DNA of 64,000 nt from Anaerolineales bacterium (GTDB lineage Bacteria > Chloroflexota > Anaerolineae > Anaerolineales > Villigracilaceae), in assembly GCA_016789025.1 (NCBI GenBank), contig JAEURC010000050.1:1-64000 (forward strand), in the 5' to 3' direction. Position numbers and translations under genes: made by a program. How positions within the stretch are numbered: the stretch's first letter is position 1; every line of letters starts with the position of its first letter. Shown here piece by piece: positions 26,687 through 33,954 of the stretch. The notes beneath the pieces were generated by a model, which did not search any database, was not told where the DNA came from, and was given only the letters and a program-made list of their open reading frames with translations.

Positions 26687-27980
26687 CAAAAAGGGAGATT
26701 GCTTCGATGTGAAATGTTTGGGGGAATAGATCGAACGGCGTCACATCTTTGAGTTTGTAGCCGCCGACGATCAACCGCGCCGCGTCACGCGCCAACGTGG
26801 AAGGGTCGCACGAGACATAGGCGATGTGTTTCGGATTCAATTTCAGGATTCCATCCACGACGCGTTTGTCTAACCCTGAGCGCGGCGGGTCTACCACAAC
26901 GACATCTGGTTGCGCTTCGAGATGCGTTATCGCATCTTCAGCCGCGCCTTCGTACAATTCCACGTTTTCGAATTCATCGAGGTTTACTGTAAAGTCATCA
27001 CAGGCTGATGTAGAAGATTCGATTCCAATTACCGTTTTGCATTTTGGCGCAAAGAACGCGCTGAAGAGACCGACGCCGCAATAGAGGTCAAGTAAAGTCG
27101 TAGACAGGGAAACAGGTAGACACGTAATCAGGTGTTCCACCATTTTTTCAGCCATGACCGTGTTCACTTGAAAGAACGACGCGGCGGAGACTTTGAAGTC
27201 GCGATCAAGGACATGGATGAGGATGTGGTCGTTGCCTGCAATGACAACAGAATTTTCCTCATAAATGTGCGCGACGGAAATCCCCGCTTCGATCTCCAAT
27301 TCGGGCGGTTCTGGTGAATCCGATTCGAGAACGAGCATGAGGTCATCGTCTTTCCCCGCGCGAAGCGACACGCGCTCGATGTCTGTTTCAGGCTCGAATT
27401 CAAGTTGATGCCAGAAATCGTTGATAGGAGATTCGGGGAGGTGACATTCGGTGATTGCCATCACCCTACCCTCTCCCAAAGGGAGAGGAAATACGTAGCC
27501 CAATTTTCCATCTTCTGTCAAAGAAAATTGAATGTGATTGCGATAGTTCCATGGATTCGGACACGCGATCATCGGCTGAACGGGAGGATTTTCAATTTTG
27601 CCGATGCGTTTGAGTTGGTCAACTAAAATTTCGGTTTTGATCTCGAGTTGTTTTTCGTACGGAATATGCTGATAATGACATCCGCCGCAAGCCCTCACCC
27701 CTAGCCCGCCCCTTCGGGGTGCTTCGCGATCTCCCTCGGGGAGAGGGGAAAAGAAATGTTTGCAACGAGGTTGGATACGGTCAGGCGAGGATTCGAGAAT
27801 TTGGAGAATTTCGCCGCGCGCGAAATTTTTCTTCTCCTCCACCAACCTCACGCGGACTTTTTCTCCCGCCAGCCCAAACGGAACAAACACCGCGCGACCA
27901 TCGGGCAAACGTCCCATCGCGTCGCCGCCGTAGGTCATTGTTGAAAGTTGCAAGTCAAAGGTCACTGGTTGTAAATCCAT
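26676..27980 (-). CDS. 23S rRNA (uracil-C5)-methyltransferase, RlmD/TrmA family
   Basis: Enzymes of this family methylate C5 of specific uridines in rRNA or tRNA using SAM. The 434-residue protein has an N-terminal TRAM-like domain ('YGGDAMGRLPDGRAVFVPFG'), 4Fe-4S cysteines ('RCKHF', 'CGGCHYQH'), 'ASFFQVN', the SAM motif 'LLDLYCGVGLFSAFF', and the catalytic 'DPPRSGLD' and 'YVSCDPSTLARD' near the C-terminus. Three repeat-derived segments lie in frame: about 20 residues between the first cluster Cys and CGGC, 'PLPLGEGR' in the central domain, and 'TCLPVSLST' before the SAM motif. The frame is intact despite them. Which uridine is modified cannot be told. Confidence 0.92.
   Translation of the reverse strand: MDLQPVTFDLQLSTMTYGGDAMGRLPDGRAVFVPFGLAGEKVRVRLVEEKKNFARGEILQILESSPDRIQPRCKHFFSPLPEGDREAPRRGGLGVRACGGCHYQHIPYEKQLEIKTEILVDQLKRIGKIENPPVQPMIACPNPWNYRNHIQFSLTEDGKLGYVFPLPLGEGRVMAITECHLPESPINDFWHQLEFEPETDIERVSLRAGKDDDLMLVLESDSPEPPELEIEAGISVAHIYEENSVVIAGNDHILIHVLDRDFKVSAASFFQVNTVMAEKMVEHLITCLPVSLSTTLLDLYCGVGLFSAFFAPKCKTVIGIESSTSACDDFTVNLDEFENVELYEGAAEDAITHLEAQPDVVVVDPPRSGLDKRVVDGILKLNPKHIAYVSCDPSTLARDAARLIVGGYKLKDVTPFDLFPQTFHIEAISLFEKI
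27100..27134. repeat. In-frame repeat inside rlmD (site 3)
   Basis: The plus-strand unit GTAGACAGGGAAACAGGTAG and following ACACGTAATCAGGTG resemble the intergenic repeat at 18014 (TAGACAAGGAAACACGTAG). It encodes about 12 residues just upstream of the SAM-binding motif. Confidence 0.5.
27462..27488. repeat. In-frame CTCTCCC/GGGAGAG repeat inside rlmD (site 2)
   Basis: CCCTCTCCC and GGGAGAGG are inverted arms around AAA. On the coding strand they give 'PLPLGEGR', a peptide typical of this widespread intergenic repeat when it falls in a gene. Confidence 0.65.
27692..27748. repeat. In-frame CTCTCCC-type repeat inside rlmD (site 1)
   Basis: The segment runs from CCCTCACCCCTAGCCCGCC to CGGGGAGAGGGG, with a CCCCTTCGGGG hairpin inside. 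It encodes 'SPLPEGDREAPRRGGLGV', which separates the first cluster cysteine from CGGC in the iron-sulfur site. Most homologues have only a few residues there. Confidence 0.65.
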
Positions 27981-28064
27981 TGCTCAATTATAAATAAAAA
28001 GAGTCTGGGCAAGAAATCAAAATCTGCCAGACTCTCAAACTTTAAACCTTCCAACCTGCAACGT

Positions 28065-29135
28065 TCAACTCTTTTTCAGATACTCTTCCATCGCCGCGAG
28101 CAATTTCTCGATATCTTCCATTTGAATTTCGCCCATGTGCGCGATGCGGAACGTAGATTCTTTGATAGGACCATACCCGCCTGCGATGCGCATCTCGCGC
28201 TGTTTGAGGAAGGCGTTCAAGTCTGAGACGTTGATGCCGCGCTCGTTCTTGATAGTCGTCACCGTTTGCGAGCGGTAGCCTTCAGGCGCGTACATTGAGA
28301 GGTCGTGCGCGTCTGCCCACTCTTGCACGCGCTTCGCCATCGCGGAGTGACGCGCGAAGCGATTCTCCAAACCTTCGGCGAGGATGCGGTCGAGTTGAAA
28401 GTCGAGCGCATAAATGAGCGACATCGCTGGTGTGGCAGGGGACGAATCTTTCAGGCGATGTTTTTCCATGCGGACGAGGTCAAAGTACCAGCCGCGATTC
28501 TCGACCGATTTGGCTCTTTCCATCGCGCGGTCTGAGACGGCTCCAAGCGCAAGTCCAGGAGGAAGCGCGAGACATTTTTGCGACGAGGTGAGAACCATAT
28601 CGAGTCCCCACGCGTCCATTTCGATTCTTGCGCCGCCGAGGGAGGAGACCGCGTCCACAAGAATCAACGTGTCGGGCGCAACCGCGCGTACAGCCTCCGC
28701 AATTTCTTTCACGGGATTCTGCAACCCAGTGGACGTTTCGTTGTGGACGACGGTCAGGGCTTCAAATCCGCCTTTTGTAACTGTGTCCGCTATCTGGTCG
28801 GGTGAAGCGGGTTTGTCCCAGTCGAAAGAAAGTTTTTCGACATCTTTCCCATTTGAAACGGCGACTTCGTGCCAGCGATCCGCAAACGCGCCGTTGACAA
28901 TGGAAAGCACGCGCTTGTTCACGAAGTTGCGAATCGCGGCTTCTTGCAATCCCGTTCCAGAGGATGCGCTGAGAAAGACTCGATAGTTTGTGTAAAAAAG
29001 TTTCTGCGCTTTTTCGGAAGCACGGCGAAAGATGGCTTCGAATTCCTTGCTTCGATGAGGAAGCATCGGCGCGGCTTGCGCCTGCAGAACTTCATCGGCA
29101 ACGTCTACGGGACCGGGGACAAACATGCGCGACAT
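28065..29135 (-). CDS. Class-V aminotransferase (serine/alanine-glyoxylate type)
   Basis: This is a PLP-dependent enzyme of the SerA-glyoxylate/alanine-glyoxylate aminotransferase group, about 356 residues from the chosen start. 'MFVPGPVDVADEVLQA' is the usual N-terminus, 'SASSGTGLQEAAIRNF' binds PLP phosphate, 'ILVDAVSSLGG' holds the PLP-pyridine Asp, and 'LTSSQKCLALPPGLA' holds the Schiff-base Lys. The C-terminal 'FRIAHMGEIQMEDI' is typical. Start 29135 has GGAGAG nearby. An upstream ATG at 29171 is less likely. The amino-group donor is not determined. The small membrane-protein gene upstream on the same strand may be co-transcribed. Confidence 0.9.
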   Translation of the reverse strand: MSRMFVPGPVDVADEVLQAQAAPMLPHRSKEFEAIFRRASEKAQKLFYTNYRVFLSASSGTGLQEAAIRNFVNKRVLSIVNGAFADRWHEVAVSNGKDVEKLSFDWDKPASPDQIADTVTKGGFEALTVVHNETSTGLQNPVKEIAEAVRAVAPDTLILVDAVSSLGGARIEMDAWGLDMVLTSSQKCLALPPGLALGAVSDRAMERAKSVENRGWYFDLVRMEKHRLKDSSPATPAMSLIYALDFQLDRILAEGLENRFARHSAMAKRVQEWADAHDLSMYAPEGYRSQTVTTIKNERGINVSDLNAFLKQREMRIAGGYGPIKESTFRIAHMGEIQMEDIEKLLAAMEEYLKKS

Positions 29136-29175
29136 AAACTCTCCATTTTGCGGATTAACAATCCGCTCCACGATA

Positions 29176-29337
29176 TTATTTCAAAAAGAACGAAAGCACG
29201 ATCAGCGCGACGATGAAGAATCCAGCCAGCGTTCCGATGCGCGCCAGATCTTTTTTGACGTACGTGTAATCGGGGTTGAATTCGGCGCGGCTCTGCGAAG
29301 AAACCATGTTCACGATCAGTCTTTTATTTTTTGCCAT
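29176..29337 (-). CDS. 53-residue single-helix membrane protein
   Basis: This short gene starts at ATG 29337 after an ideal AAGGAG and ends TAA. The protein is 'MAKNKRLIVNMV' followed by 'SSQSRAEFNPDYTYVKKDLA' and a hydrophobic helix 'LAGFFIVALIVLSFFLK' at the C-terminus, with a positive N-terminal side. It lies 40 bases upstream of the aminotransferase gene on the same strand. The function is unknown. The clean ribosome site and charge-then-helix pattern support a real gene. Confidence 0.75.
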   Translation of the reverse strand: MAKNKRLIVNMVSSQSRAEFNPDYTYVKKDLARIGTLAGFFIVALIVLSFFLK

Positions 29338-29363
29338 TTGATCTACTCCTTGAAATTTTCATC

Positions 29364-29498
29364 TGGTGGTCGAGTAGGTCGAGGCGATAGCCGAGACCGT
29401 ATCGAGACCACAAATTTCATTTGAAAAAATATTTTGATAGCTCAAATTTCTGGTCTCGATACGTCCCGCGATGCTCGTCGCGGGACGTATCGAGACCA
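29364..29498. repeat. GGTCTCGATAC/GTATCGAGACC palindromic repeat, copy 1
   Basis: GGTCGAGTAGG...GACCGTATCGAGACCA and TGGTCTCGATACGTCCCGCG...GTATCGAGACC form nested inverted repeats between the small membrane-protein gene and the sortase gene. The second copy is at 63653. Confidence 0.75.
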
Positions 29499-29504
29499 GC
29501 CCCA

Positions 29505-30401
29505 TTAATTCTGCAATCTTCCAAACACAACAATGCGCTCATCGTTGACAAGATACGGATAACATGAGATCAACGTCACAGTTGGGCTTCCTGTGCTTGC
29601 CATCACTTCCACCGCCGTCGGCTCGACGACCGCCGTGCGGTCCACCACATATACATATTGCCGCTGTTGAGTATAAACGATGATCTGATCGCCAGGCACA
29701 AGTTTGTCTAGATAGCGAAACAACTCGCCGTACACATCGTTGTGAGCCGAAAGGATCATGTTGCCGTTATCGCCCGGGTTCGCCGAAGCCAGATTCTGCC
29801 CGACCCCTTTTTTGAGTTGTTCCCAGCCATCGCCCTGCACGATCGGCGCATCCACACCAAGCGACGGGATCTGCAAACGGATCGCCTGATCGGGCGCGGA
29901 CGTGGGAATCGGCAGATTCTCCAGCGACTGCACCATCGGTCGCAAATGCTCAGGAATTTCCTCGACGTTCGGTCGCGTGTTTCCCTGCGCATCGGGCGGC
30001 AGATGTCCCGACGGCAACACCACCGCCATCACCAGCGGCGTCGGCGTCAACTCCACTTGCACAAAAGCGGATGCGACCTCTTCATTTAGATCGCGCAAGA
30101 CTCCGAACCCGCTGATGAGGACTCCGACGAGTCCCACCACCGCGAGGACTTCCACTGCCAACAGGACACGGTCCATCACCCGTCGACGCTTCGCCTCCGG
30201 AACTTGAGGCTGGTCGCTGGTTTCCTCGAGCGTCTCCACTACCGGGGCGGATGACTCGAGCGCGTCAGGTTCCACCGCTACAACCCGACCTGTTCTTTTA
30301 AAATGCTCCAGCCGCTCACGCCGCGCGCCGCGCCGTTTTTCGATCAACAAACGGCGTAATTCTTCCACAGATAGATCTTCGGGGGATTTTCTTCGAACCA
30401 T
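29505..30401 (-). CDS. Sortase-family transpeptidase
   Basis: Sortases are membrane-anchored cysteine transpeptidases that join or anchor surface proteins. The 298-residue protein has a charged cytoplasmic N-terminus (about 1-75), one helix ('VLLAVEVLAVVGLVGVLISG', about 80-100), an extracellular linker and the sortase barrel. Catalytic residues are His in 'MILSAHNDVYG', Cys in 'TLISCYPYLV' and Arg in 'NDERIVVFG'. The ATG at 30401 matches the first conserved region, and the frame extends further upstream without support. A -10-like TATAAT on this strand (30417-30412) ends only about 10 bases before ATG, so the mRNA may be nearly leaderless. No substrate gene is adjacent. Confidence 0.87.
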   Translation of the reverse strand: MVRRKSPEDLSVEELRRLLIEKRRGARRERLEHFKRTGRVVAVEPDALESSAPVVETLEETSDQPQVPEAKRRRVMDRVLLAVEVLAVVGLVGVLISGFGVLRDLNEEVASAFVQVELTPTPLVMAVVLPSGHLPPDAQGNTRPNVEEIPEHLRPMVQSLENLPIPTSAPDQAIRLQIPSLGVDAPIVQGDGWEQLKKGVGQNLASANPGDNGNMILSAHNDVYGELFRYLDKLVPGDQIIVYTQQRQYVYVVDRTAVVEPTAVEVMASTGSPTVTLISCYPYLVNDERIVVFGRLQN

Positions 30402-30558
30402 TGCGGTGGAGATTATACCGCACTCAATTATGGCGTTATCAAGAACGGAATACTTGGGAGTGTCCAAGATGAAAAATAAAGGAAACAACTTTATGTCATT
30501 AGTATACTGAGGCGCGCTCTCCCTGGCGCCGCCCACTAGGGGAGGTGTGCCCTTTACT

Positions 30559-30593
30559 GCGAAGAATCTCACCGGTAAGCTCAGAGTAACACG
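30559..30593. repeat. Degenerate half copy of the TGTCA/TGACA repeat
   Basis: GCGAAGAATCTC and GCTCAGAGTAACACG match the right half of the repeat family at 31033 with changes. The rest of 30402-30769 shows no convincing gene or structure. Confidence 0.4.
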
Positions 30594-30769
30594 ATAGGAG
30601 ATATATTTGATGCTAAGACACCCCCACGATTTTAGAGTGGTGAAACCAGTGCATAAAAGTTCTCCTTGCTACAGTAGTCGCTGAGATCATAAAGAGAAAA
30701 CATCAAACTCTCTGTGTGCTCTTTGGCTTCACATACCACAGTTGCCATACACGGAACCACATTTAACTC

Positions 30770-30799
30770 TTGACACATCTCAAATCGCCGTGATATAAC
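30770..30799 (+). promoter_or_regulatory. Promoter of the SAM-riboswitch transcript
   Basis: TTGACA (30770-30775), an 18-base spacer ending TGA, and TATAAC (30794-30799) form a strong promoter with an extended -10. The predicted start is near 30806, 13 bases before the riboswitch. Confidence 0.85.
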
Positions 30800-30818
30800 A
30801 CGCGCAATTAAATATTCG

Positions 30819-30937
30819 CTCTTATCCAGAGAAGCGGAGGGACCGACCCTTTGATGCTTCGGCAACCAGACGAAAGTTATGGTGCCAAATTCGGCAAATA
30901 TGAATGGCAACAGCCATTCACATCTGGAAGATGAGAG
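30819..30937 (+). promoter_or_regulatory. SAM-I (S-box) riboswitch
   Basis: The SAM-I aptamer pattern is complete: P1 arms CTCTTATC (30819) and GATGAGAG (30930-30937), 'AGAGAAGCGGAGGGACCGAC', 'TGATGCTTCGGCAACC' and 'GGTGCCAAATTC'. SAM-I riboswitches lower expression of methionine and sulfur genes when SAM is abundant. This fits metY and metA downstream. A terminator with overlapping pairing follows at 30957. Confidence 0.93.
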
Positions 30938-30956
30938 GACGGAATCGTCACAGATG

Positions 30957-30991
30957 CCTCTTCTTGTATTTTCAGGAGAGGTAAATTTTTT
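30957..30991 (+). terminator. Regulated terminator of the SAM riboswitch
   Basis: CCTCTTCT (30957) pairs with AGGAGAGG (30974-30981), followed by TAAATTTTTT. The 3' strand of aptamer P1 (GAGAGG) can pair with the same CCTCTTC as an antiterminator. This is the standard S-box on/off design: SAM stabilises P1, frees CCTCTTCT and allows termination. Confidence 0.88.
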
Positions 30992-31032
30992 AAACTTCTC
31001 CTGATGGGCGGATAAAAAATCATCTTTTGGTA

Positions 31033-31117
31033 TGTCATTCTGAGCCGCGCTCTTGGTTTTTGCGGCGAAGAATCTCCAACGTTGTTTAGAGACCCTTCGC
31101 TATTGCTCAGGGTGACA
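31033..31117. repeat. TGTCA...TGACA bipartite palindromic repeat, copy B
   Basis: The ends are TGTCATTCTGAGC and GCTCAGGGTGACA, with inner GCGAAGAATCTC and GAGACCCTTCGC in inverted order. It lies in the leader between the riboswitch terminator and metY. Confidence 0.85.
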
Positions 31118-31150
31118 TGCTAGGATGAAACTACACTCAAGGAGAGTTAA

Positions 31151-32437
31151 ATGTCCACAGTTCTCGAACGTCAATATGGTTTTAGCACGCGTCAGTTACA
31201 TTCGGGGTACGAACCCGATGCGGTGACGGGAAGCCGCGCCGCGCCGATCTACCTCACCACCGCGTACGACTTGCAAAGCACCAATCGCGCCGCGCGGCTG
31301 TTTGCGTTGCAAGAAGCGGGCAACATCTACACCCGCATCGGCAACCCGACATCCAACATCGTCGAGCAACGCATCGCCGATCTCGAAGGCGGAGTCGCCG
31401 CATTGGAGGTGAGTTCGGGTCACGCCGCACAAGCAACCGCGATCCTCGCCATCTGCGAAGCGGGCGACCACATCGTTTCATCGTCGAAGTTATACGGCGG
31501 AACGGTGAGTCAATTCAAATACACGTTCCCGCGTTTGGGAATTGACGTGACGCTGGTTGACCCCGCCGACCCAGAGAACTTCCGCAAAGCGATCAAGCCG
31601 AACACAAAATTGATCTTCGGCGAAACGGTCAGCAACCCGTTTGCAAACATCTTCCCGTTTGAAGAAGTTGCGAAGATCGCCGAAGAGTTCCACATCCCGC
31701 TTGTCATTGACAACACCGCCGCCACACCGTATCTCTGCCGACCGTTCGAGTGGGGCGCGCACATCGTCACGCACTCCACCTCCAAATACATCGGCGGACA
31801 CGGCGCCACCATCGGCGGCGTGATTGTGGACAGCGGCAAGTTCAAATGGTCTGGAAGCGAACGTCACAAGAATTTCAACACGCCCGACCCGTCGTATCAC
31901 GATGTTGTCTACGCCGACGATTTCGGTCCGCTGGCGTTCATCTCACGCGCGCGCGCGGGCATCCTGCGCGACATCGGCGCCTGCCAATCGCCGTTCAACT
32001 CGTGGGTCTTCATTCAGGGACTCGAAACCCTCTCCCTGCGCATGGATCGTCACGTGCAAAACGCGCAAGCCGTGGCGGAATTTTTAACGAGTCATCCCGA
32101 CGTCAACTGGGTCGCCTACTCGGGCTTGCCCAATCACCCCGACTACGCCCGCGCGCAAAAATATCTCCCCAAAGGACCCAGCGCGGTGTTCGGCTTCGGC
32201 GTCAAAGGCGGACGAGAAGCGGGCGCGCGCTTCATTGACAACCTCAAGCTGTTCACACACGTCGCCAACTTCGGCGACGCCAAGTCGCTCGCCATTCATC
32301 CCGCCAGCACCACGCACTCGCAACTTTCGGATGAAGAACAACGCGCCGCAGGCGTTAACCCCGATTTCATCCGCCTCTCGATCGGTCTCGAAGATATCGA
32401 AGATATTCTTTGGGATCTGGATCAAGCGCTTGCGTAA
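31151..32437 (+). CDS. metY: O-acetylhomoserine sulfhydrylase (MetY)
   Basis: MetY is a PLP enzyme that makes homocysteine from O-acetylhomoserine and sulfide. The 428 residues are typical of MetY rather than the shorter MetB/MetC. Motifs include 'YTRIGNPTSNIVEQRIADLE' near residue 58, 'SSGHAAQATAILAI' near 88, and the PLP-Lys motif 'THSTSKYIGGHGATIGG' near 205. 'PSSTTHSQL'-like 'HPASTTHSQLSDEE' is near 385 and 'RLSIGLEDIEDI' at the end. CAAGGAGAG precedes ATG 31151. It is controlled by the SAM-I riboswitch and is followed by metA, which should supply its substrate. Confidence 0.95.
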   Translation: MSTVLERQYGFSTRQLHSGYEPDAVTGSRAAPIYLTTAYDLQSTNRAARLFALQEAGNIYTRIGNPTSNIVEQRIADLEGGVAALEVSSGHAAQATAILAICEAGDHIVSSSKLYGGTVSQFKYTFPRLGIDVTLVDPADPENFRKAIKPNTKLIFGETVSNPFANIFPFEEVAKIAEEFHIPLVIDNTAATPYLCRPFEWGAHIVTHSTSKYIGGHGATIGGVIVDSGKFKWSGSERHKNFNTPDPSYHDVVYADDFGPLAFISRARAGILRDIGACQSPFNSWVFIQGLETLSLRMDRHVQNAQAVAEFLTSHPDVNWVAYSGLPNHPDYARAQKYLPKGPSAVFGFGVKGGREAGARFIDNLKLFTHVANFGDAKSLAIHPASTTHSQLSDEEQRAAGVNPDFIRLSIGLEDIEDILWDLDQALA

Positions 32438-32441
32438 TACT

Positions 32442-32584
32442 CCGTCCTGAGCGGAGCCGCACGTTTGTTGTGCGGCGCAGTCGAAGGACATGTTGCAAGG
32501 TATTGTAAATACACATGCAACCGCCCTTCGACTTCGTTCGTCGCAATGGCGCCCCAGCACCACTCCTCACTCCGCTCAGGGCGT
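32442..32584. repeat. Repeat-rich gap between metY and metA
   Basis: TCCTGAGCGGAGCCGCACG, GCAGTCGAAGGACA, CCCTTCGAC and CCGCTCAGGGCG make a large imperfect inverted repeat related to the TGTCA/TGACA family. It holds no gene. The metA frame is open through it, but the true start is at 32595. Confidence 0.55.
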
Positions 32585-32594
32585 GGAGGTTTCC

Positions 32595-33518
32595 ATGCCC
32601 GTAAAAATCCCAACCACCCTCCCTGCCCGCTTCATCCTTGAACGCGAAAATATTTTCGTGATGGATGAAGACCGCGCGTCGCATCAAGATATCCGCGCTT
32701 TGCGTGTTGCGATTCTGAATCTGATGCCGACGAAAGTGATCACCGAAACGCAACTCTTGCGCTTGCTTTCCAACTCGGCATTGCAAGTGGACGTCACGTT
32801 AATTCACACTGCCTCGTACGAATCAAAAAACACATCGGCTGAACATTTGCTCAAACACTACGTCACCTTCGATGAGATCAAACGCGAAAAGTTCGACGGG
32901 CTCATCGTCACGGGCGCGCCTGTCGAGCAGATGCCGTTTGAAGACGTGGATTACTGGGACGAACTCACCCGCATCTTCGATTGGGCTGAAACGCACGTCG
33001 AATCCACGTTCAACATTTGTTGGGGAGCGCAAGCCGCGTTGTATCACAAATACGGGATTCCCAAATACGACCTGCCGCATAAGATGTTCGGAGTCTACGA
33101 GCACCGCCTCTTAAATGCGGACTCCAATCTGGTCCGCGGTTTCGACGACATTTTCTACGCCCCGCATTCCCGTCACACCGAAATCCGCGCTGAGGATGTT
33201 CAACAAGTAAACGAGTTGGAAATCCTCGCTCAATCCGACGAGGCGGGTGTGTACATCGCCGCTTCAAAGGATGGACGCCACTTCTTCGTCACAGGTCACT
33301 CCGAATATGACCCATTGACTCTCAAAGCCGAATATGACCGCGATGTGAACAAAGGATTACCGATCCACGTCCCGCAAAATTATTATCCGAAAGACGACCC
33401 CGCGCAGATTCCCAACGTCCGCTGGCGTGGACATGCCAATTTGTTGTATTCCAATTGGCTCAATTATTTTGTCTATCAAGTCACGCCGTTCGATGTGAAT
33501 GAGATTAGGAGTGTCTAA
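32595..33518 (+). CDS. metA: Homoserine O-acyltransferase, MetA family (probable acetyltransferase)
   Basis: MetA-family enzymes acylate homoserine, the first step specific to methionine synthesis. The protein has about 307 residues. '[20 protein letters not shown]' is the N-terminal signature, the catalytic Cys is in '[17 protein letters not shown]', and 'TGHSEYD' gives the catalytic His and Glu. In '[17 protein letters not shown]' the position after Val is Glu, which in this family is linked to acetyl-CoA use, while Gly is linked to succinyl-CoA. That fits MetY using O-acetylhomoserine. GTGGAGG decides for ATG 32595 over the longer frame through the repeat. Confidence 0.93.
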   Translation: MPVKIPTTLPARFILERENIFVMDEDRASHQDIRALRVAILNLMPTKVITETQLLRLLSNSALQVDVTLIHTASYESKNTSAEHLLKHYVTFDEIKREKFDGLIVTGAPVEQMPFEDVDYWDELTRIFDWAETHVESTFNICWGAQAALYHKYGIPKYDLPHKMFGVYEHRLLNADSNLVRGFDDIFYAPHSRHTEIRAEDVQQVNELEILAQSDEAGVYIAASKDGRHFFVTGHSEYDPLTLKAEYDRDVNKGLPIHVPQNYYPKDDPAQIPNVRWRGHANLLYSNWLNYFVYQVTPFDVNEIRSV

Positions 33519-33540
33519 CACAAGGAACAAAATCATTATG

Positions 33541-33626
33541 TGTCATTCTGAGCCGCGCTCTTGTTCTTTGCGGCGAAGAATCTCCATGATCGTCTCAGAG
33601 ACCCTTCGCTAACGCTCAGGGTGACA
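33541..33626. repeat. TGTCA...TGACA bipartite palindromic repeat, copy C
   Basis: It is nearly identical in plan to copy B: TGTCATTCTGAGCCGCGCTC at the left, GCGAAGAATCTCC inside, AGAGACCCTTCGC, and GCTCAGGGTGACA at the right. It lies after metA and before the lysC promoter. Confidence 0.85.
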
Positions 33627-33657
33627 TGCCGCGTTATAGGTTTTAGACACTTCCCAC

Positions 33658-33686
33658 TTGACTCTATCCCATGCCTCGCATAGAAT
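33658..33686 (+). promoter_or_regulatory. Promoter of the lysC leader transcript
   Basis: TTGACT (33658-33663), a 17-base spacer and TAGAAT (33681-33686) form a good promoter. The start would be near 33693, only a few bases before the leader-peptide ATG at 33697. Confidence 0.75.
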
Positions 33687-33696
33687 ACCGCCCAAC

Positions 33697-33780
33697 ATGC
33701 GCCACGTTTGCTACACCACCATGACCACAAAACCCTCAGGAACTCTCCGTGAGGAATTTGCGCTTGGATGGATGAAGTAA
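33697..33780 (+). CDS. Candidate leader peptide of a lysC attenuator (27 residues)
   Basis: The frame encodes 'MRHVCYTTMTTKPSG' then 'TLREEFALGWMK' and TAA. Four of residues 7-11 are Thr with a Met between ('TTMTT'), like the control codons of threonine-operon leader peptides. It begins a few bases after the predicted transcription start, so translation would be nearly leaderless. Just after the Thr codons, CCTCA (33734) can pair with TGAGG (33750), and CCGTGAGG (33747-33754) can instead pair with CCTCGCGG in the terminator stem. A ribosome stalled at codons 10-11 would cover CCTCA. Existence as a peptide is inferred, and the pairing is read from the bases. Confidence 0.55.
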   Translation: MRHVCYTTMTTKPSGTLREEFALGWMK

Positions 33781-33807
33781 CTGGCTCGAAAGTTATCTCA
33801 AAACGCA

Positions 33808-33841
33808 AAACGCCTCGCGGAAACGTGGGGCGTTTTTGTTT
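33808..33841 (+). terminator. Attenuator terminator upstream of lysC
   Basis: AAACGCCTCGCG and CGTGGGGCGTTT form a 12-base stem with two wobble pairs around a GAAA loop and run into TTTTTGTTT. The left arm shares CCTCGCGG with the alternative partner CCGTGAGG in the leader frame, so the two pairings are mutually exclusive. Confidence 0.8.
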
Positions 33842-33850
33842 CTAAATCTT

Positions 33851-33940
33851 AACCACAAAGGACACGAAGGTCACAAAGGTTTAATCCTTGAGGGCTTCGT
33901 CCCTTTTCCTTCCTTAGTGTACTTGGTGTCCTTTGTGTTT
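33851..33940. repeat. ACCACAAAGGACAC palindromic repeat
   Basis: ACCACAAAGGACACGAAGGT and CTTGGTGTCCTTTGTGTT are inverted ends about 90 bases apart. It lies between the attenuator and lysC. The lysC ribosome site AAAAAGGAG directly follows it. Confidence 0.7.
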
Positions 33941-33954
33941 AAAAAGGAGAAAAT

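Noticed and set aside
30632-30910. 92-codon open frame on the minus strand
   Set aside because: It overlaps the promoter and most of a convincing SAM-I riboswitch on the plus strand, has no ribosome site and reads like random protein.
32490-32594. Longer N-terminus of metA
   Set aside because: The extension is translated repeat DNA. GTGGAGG and the family start both support ATG 32595.
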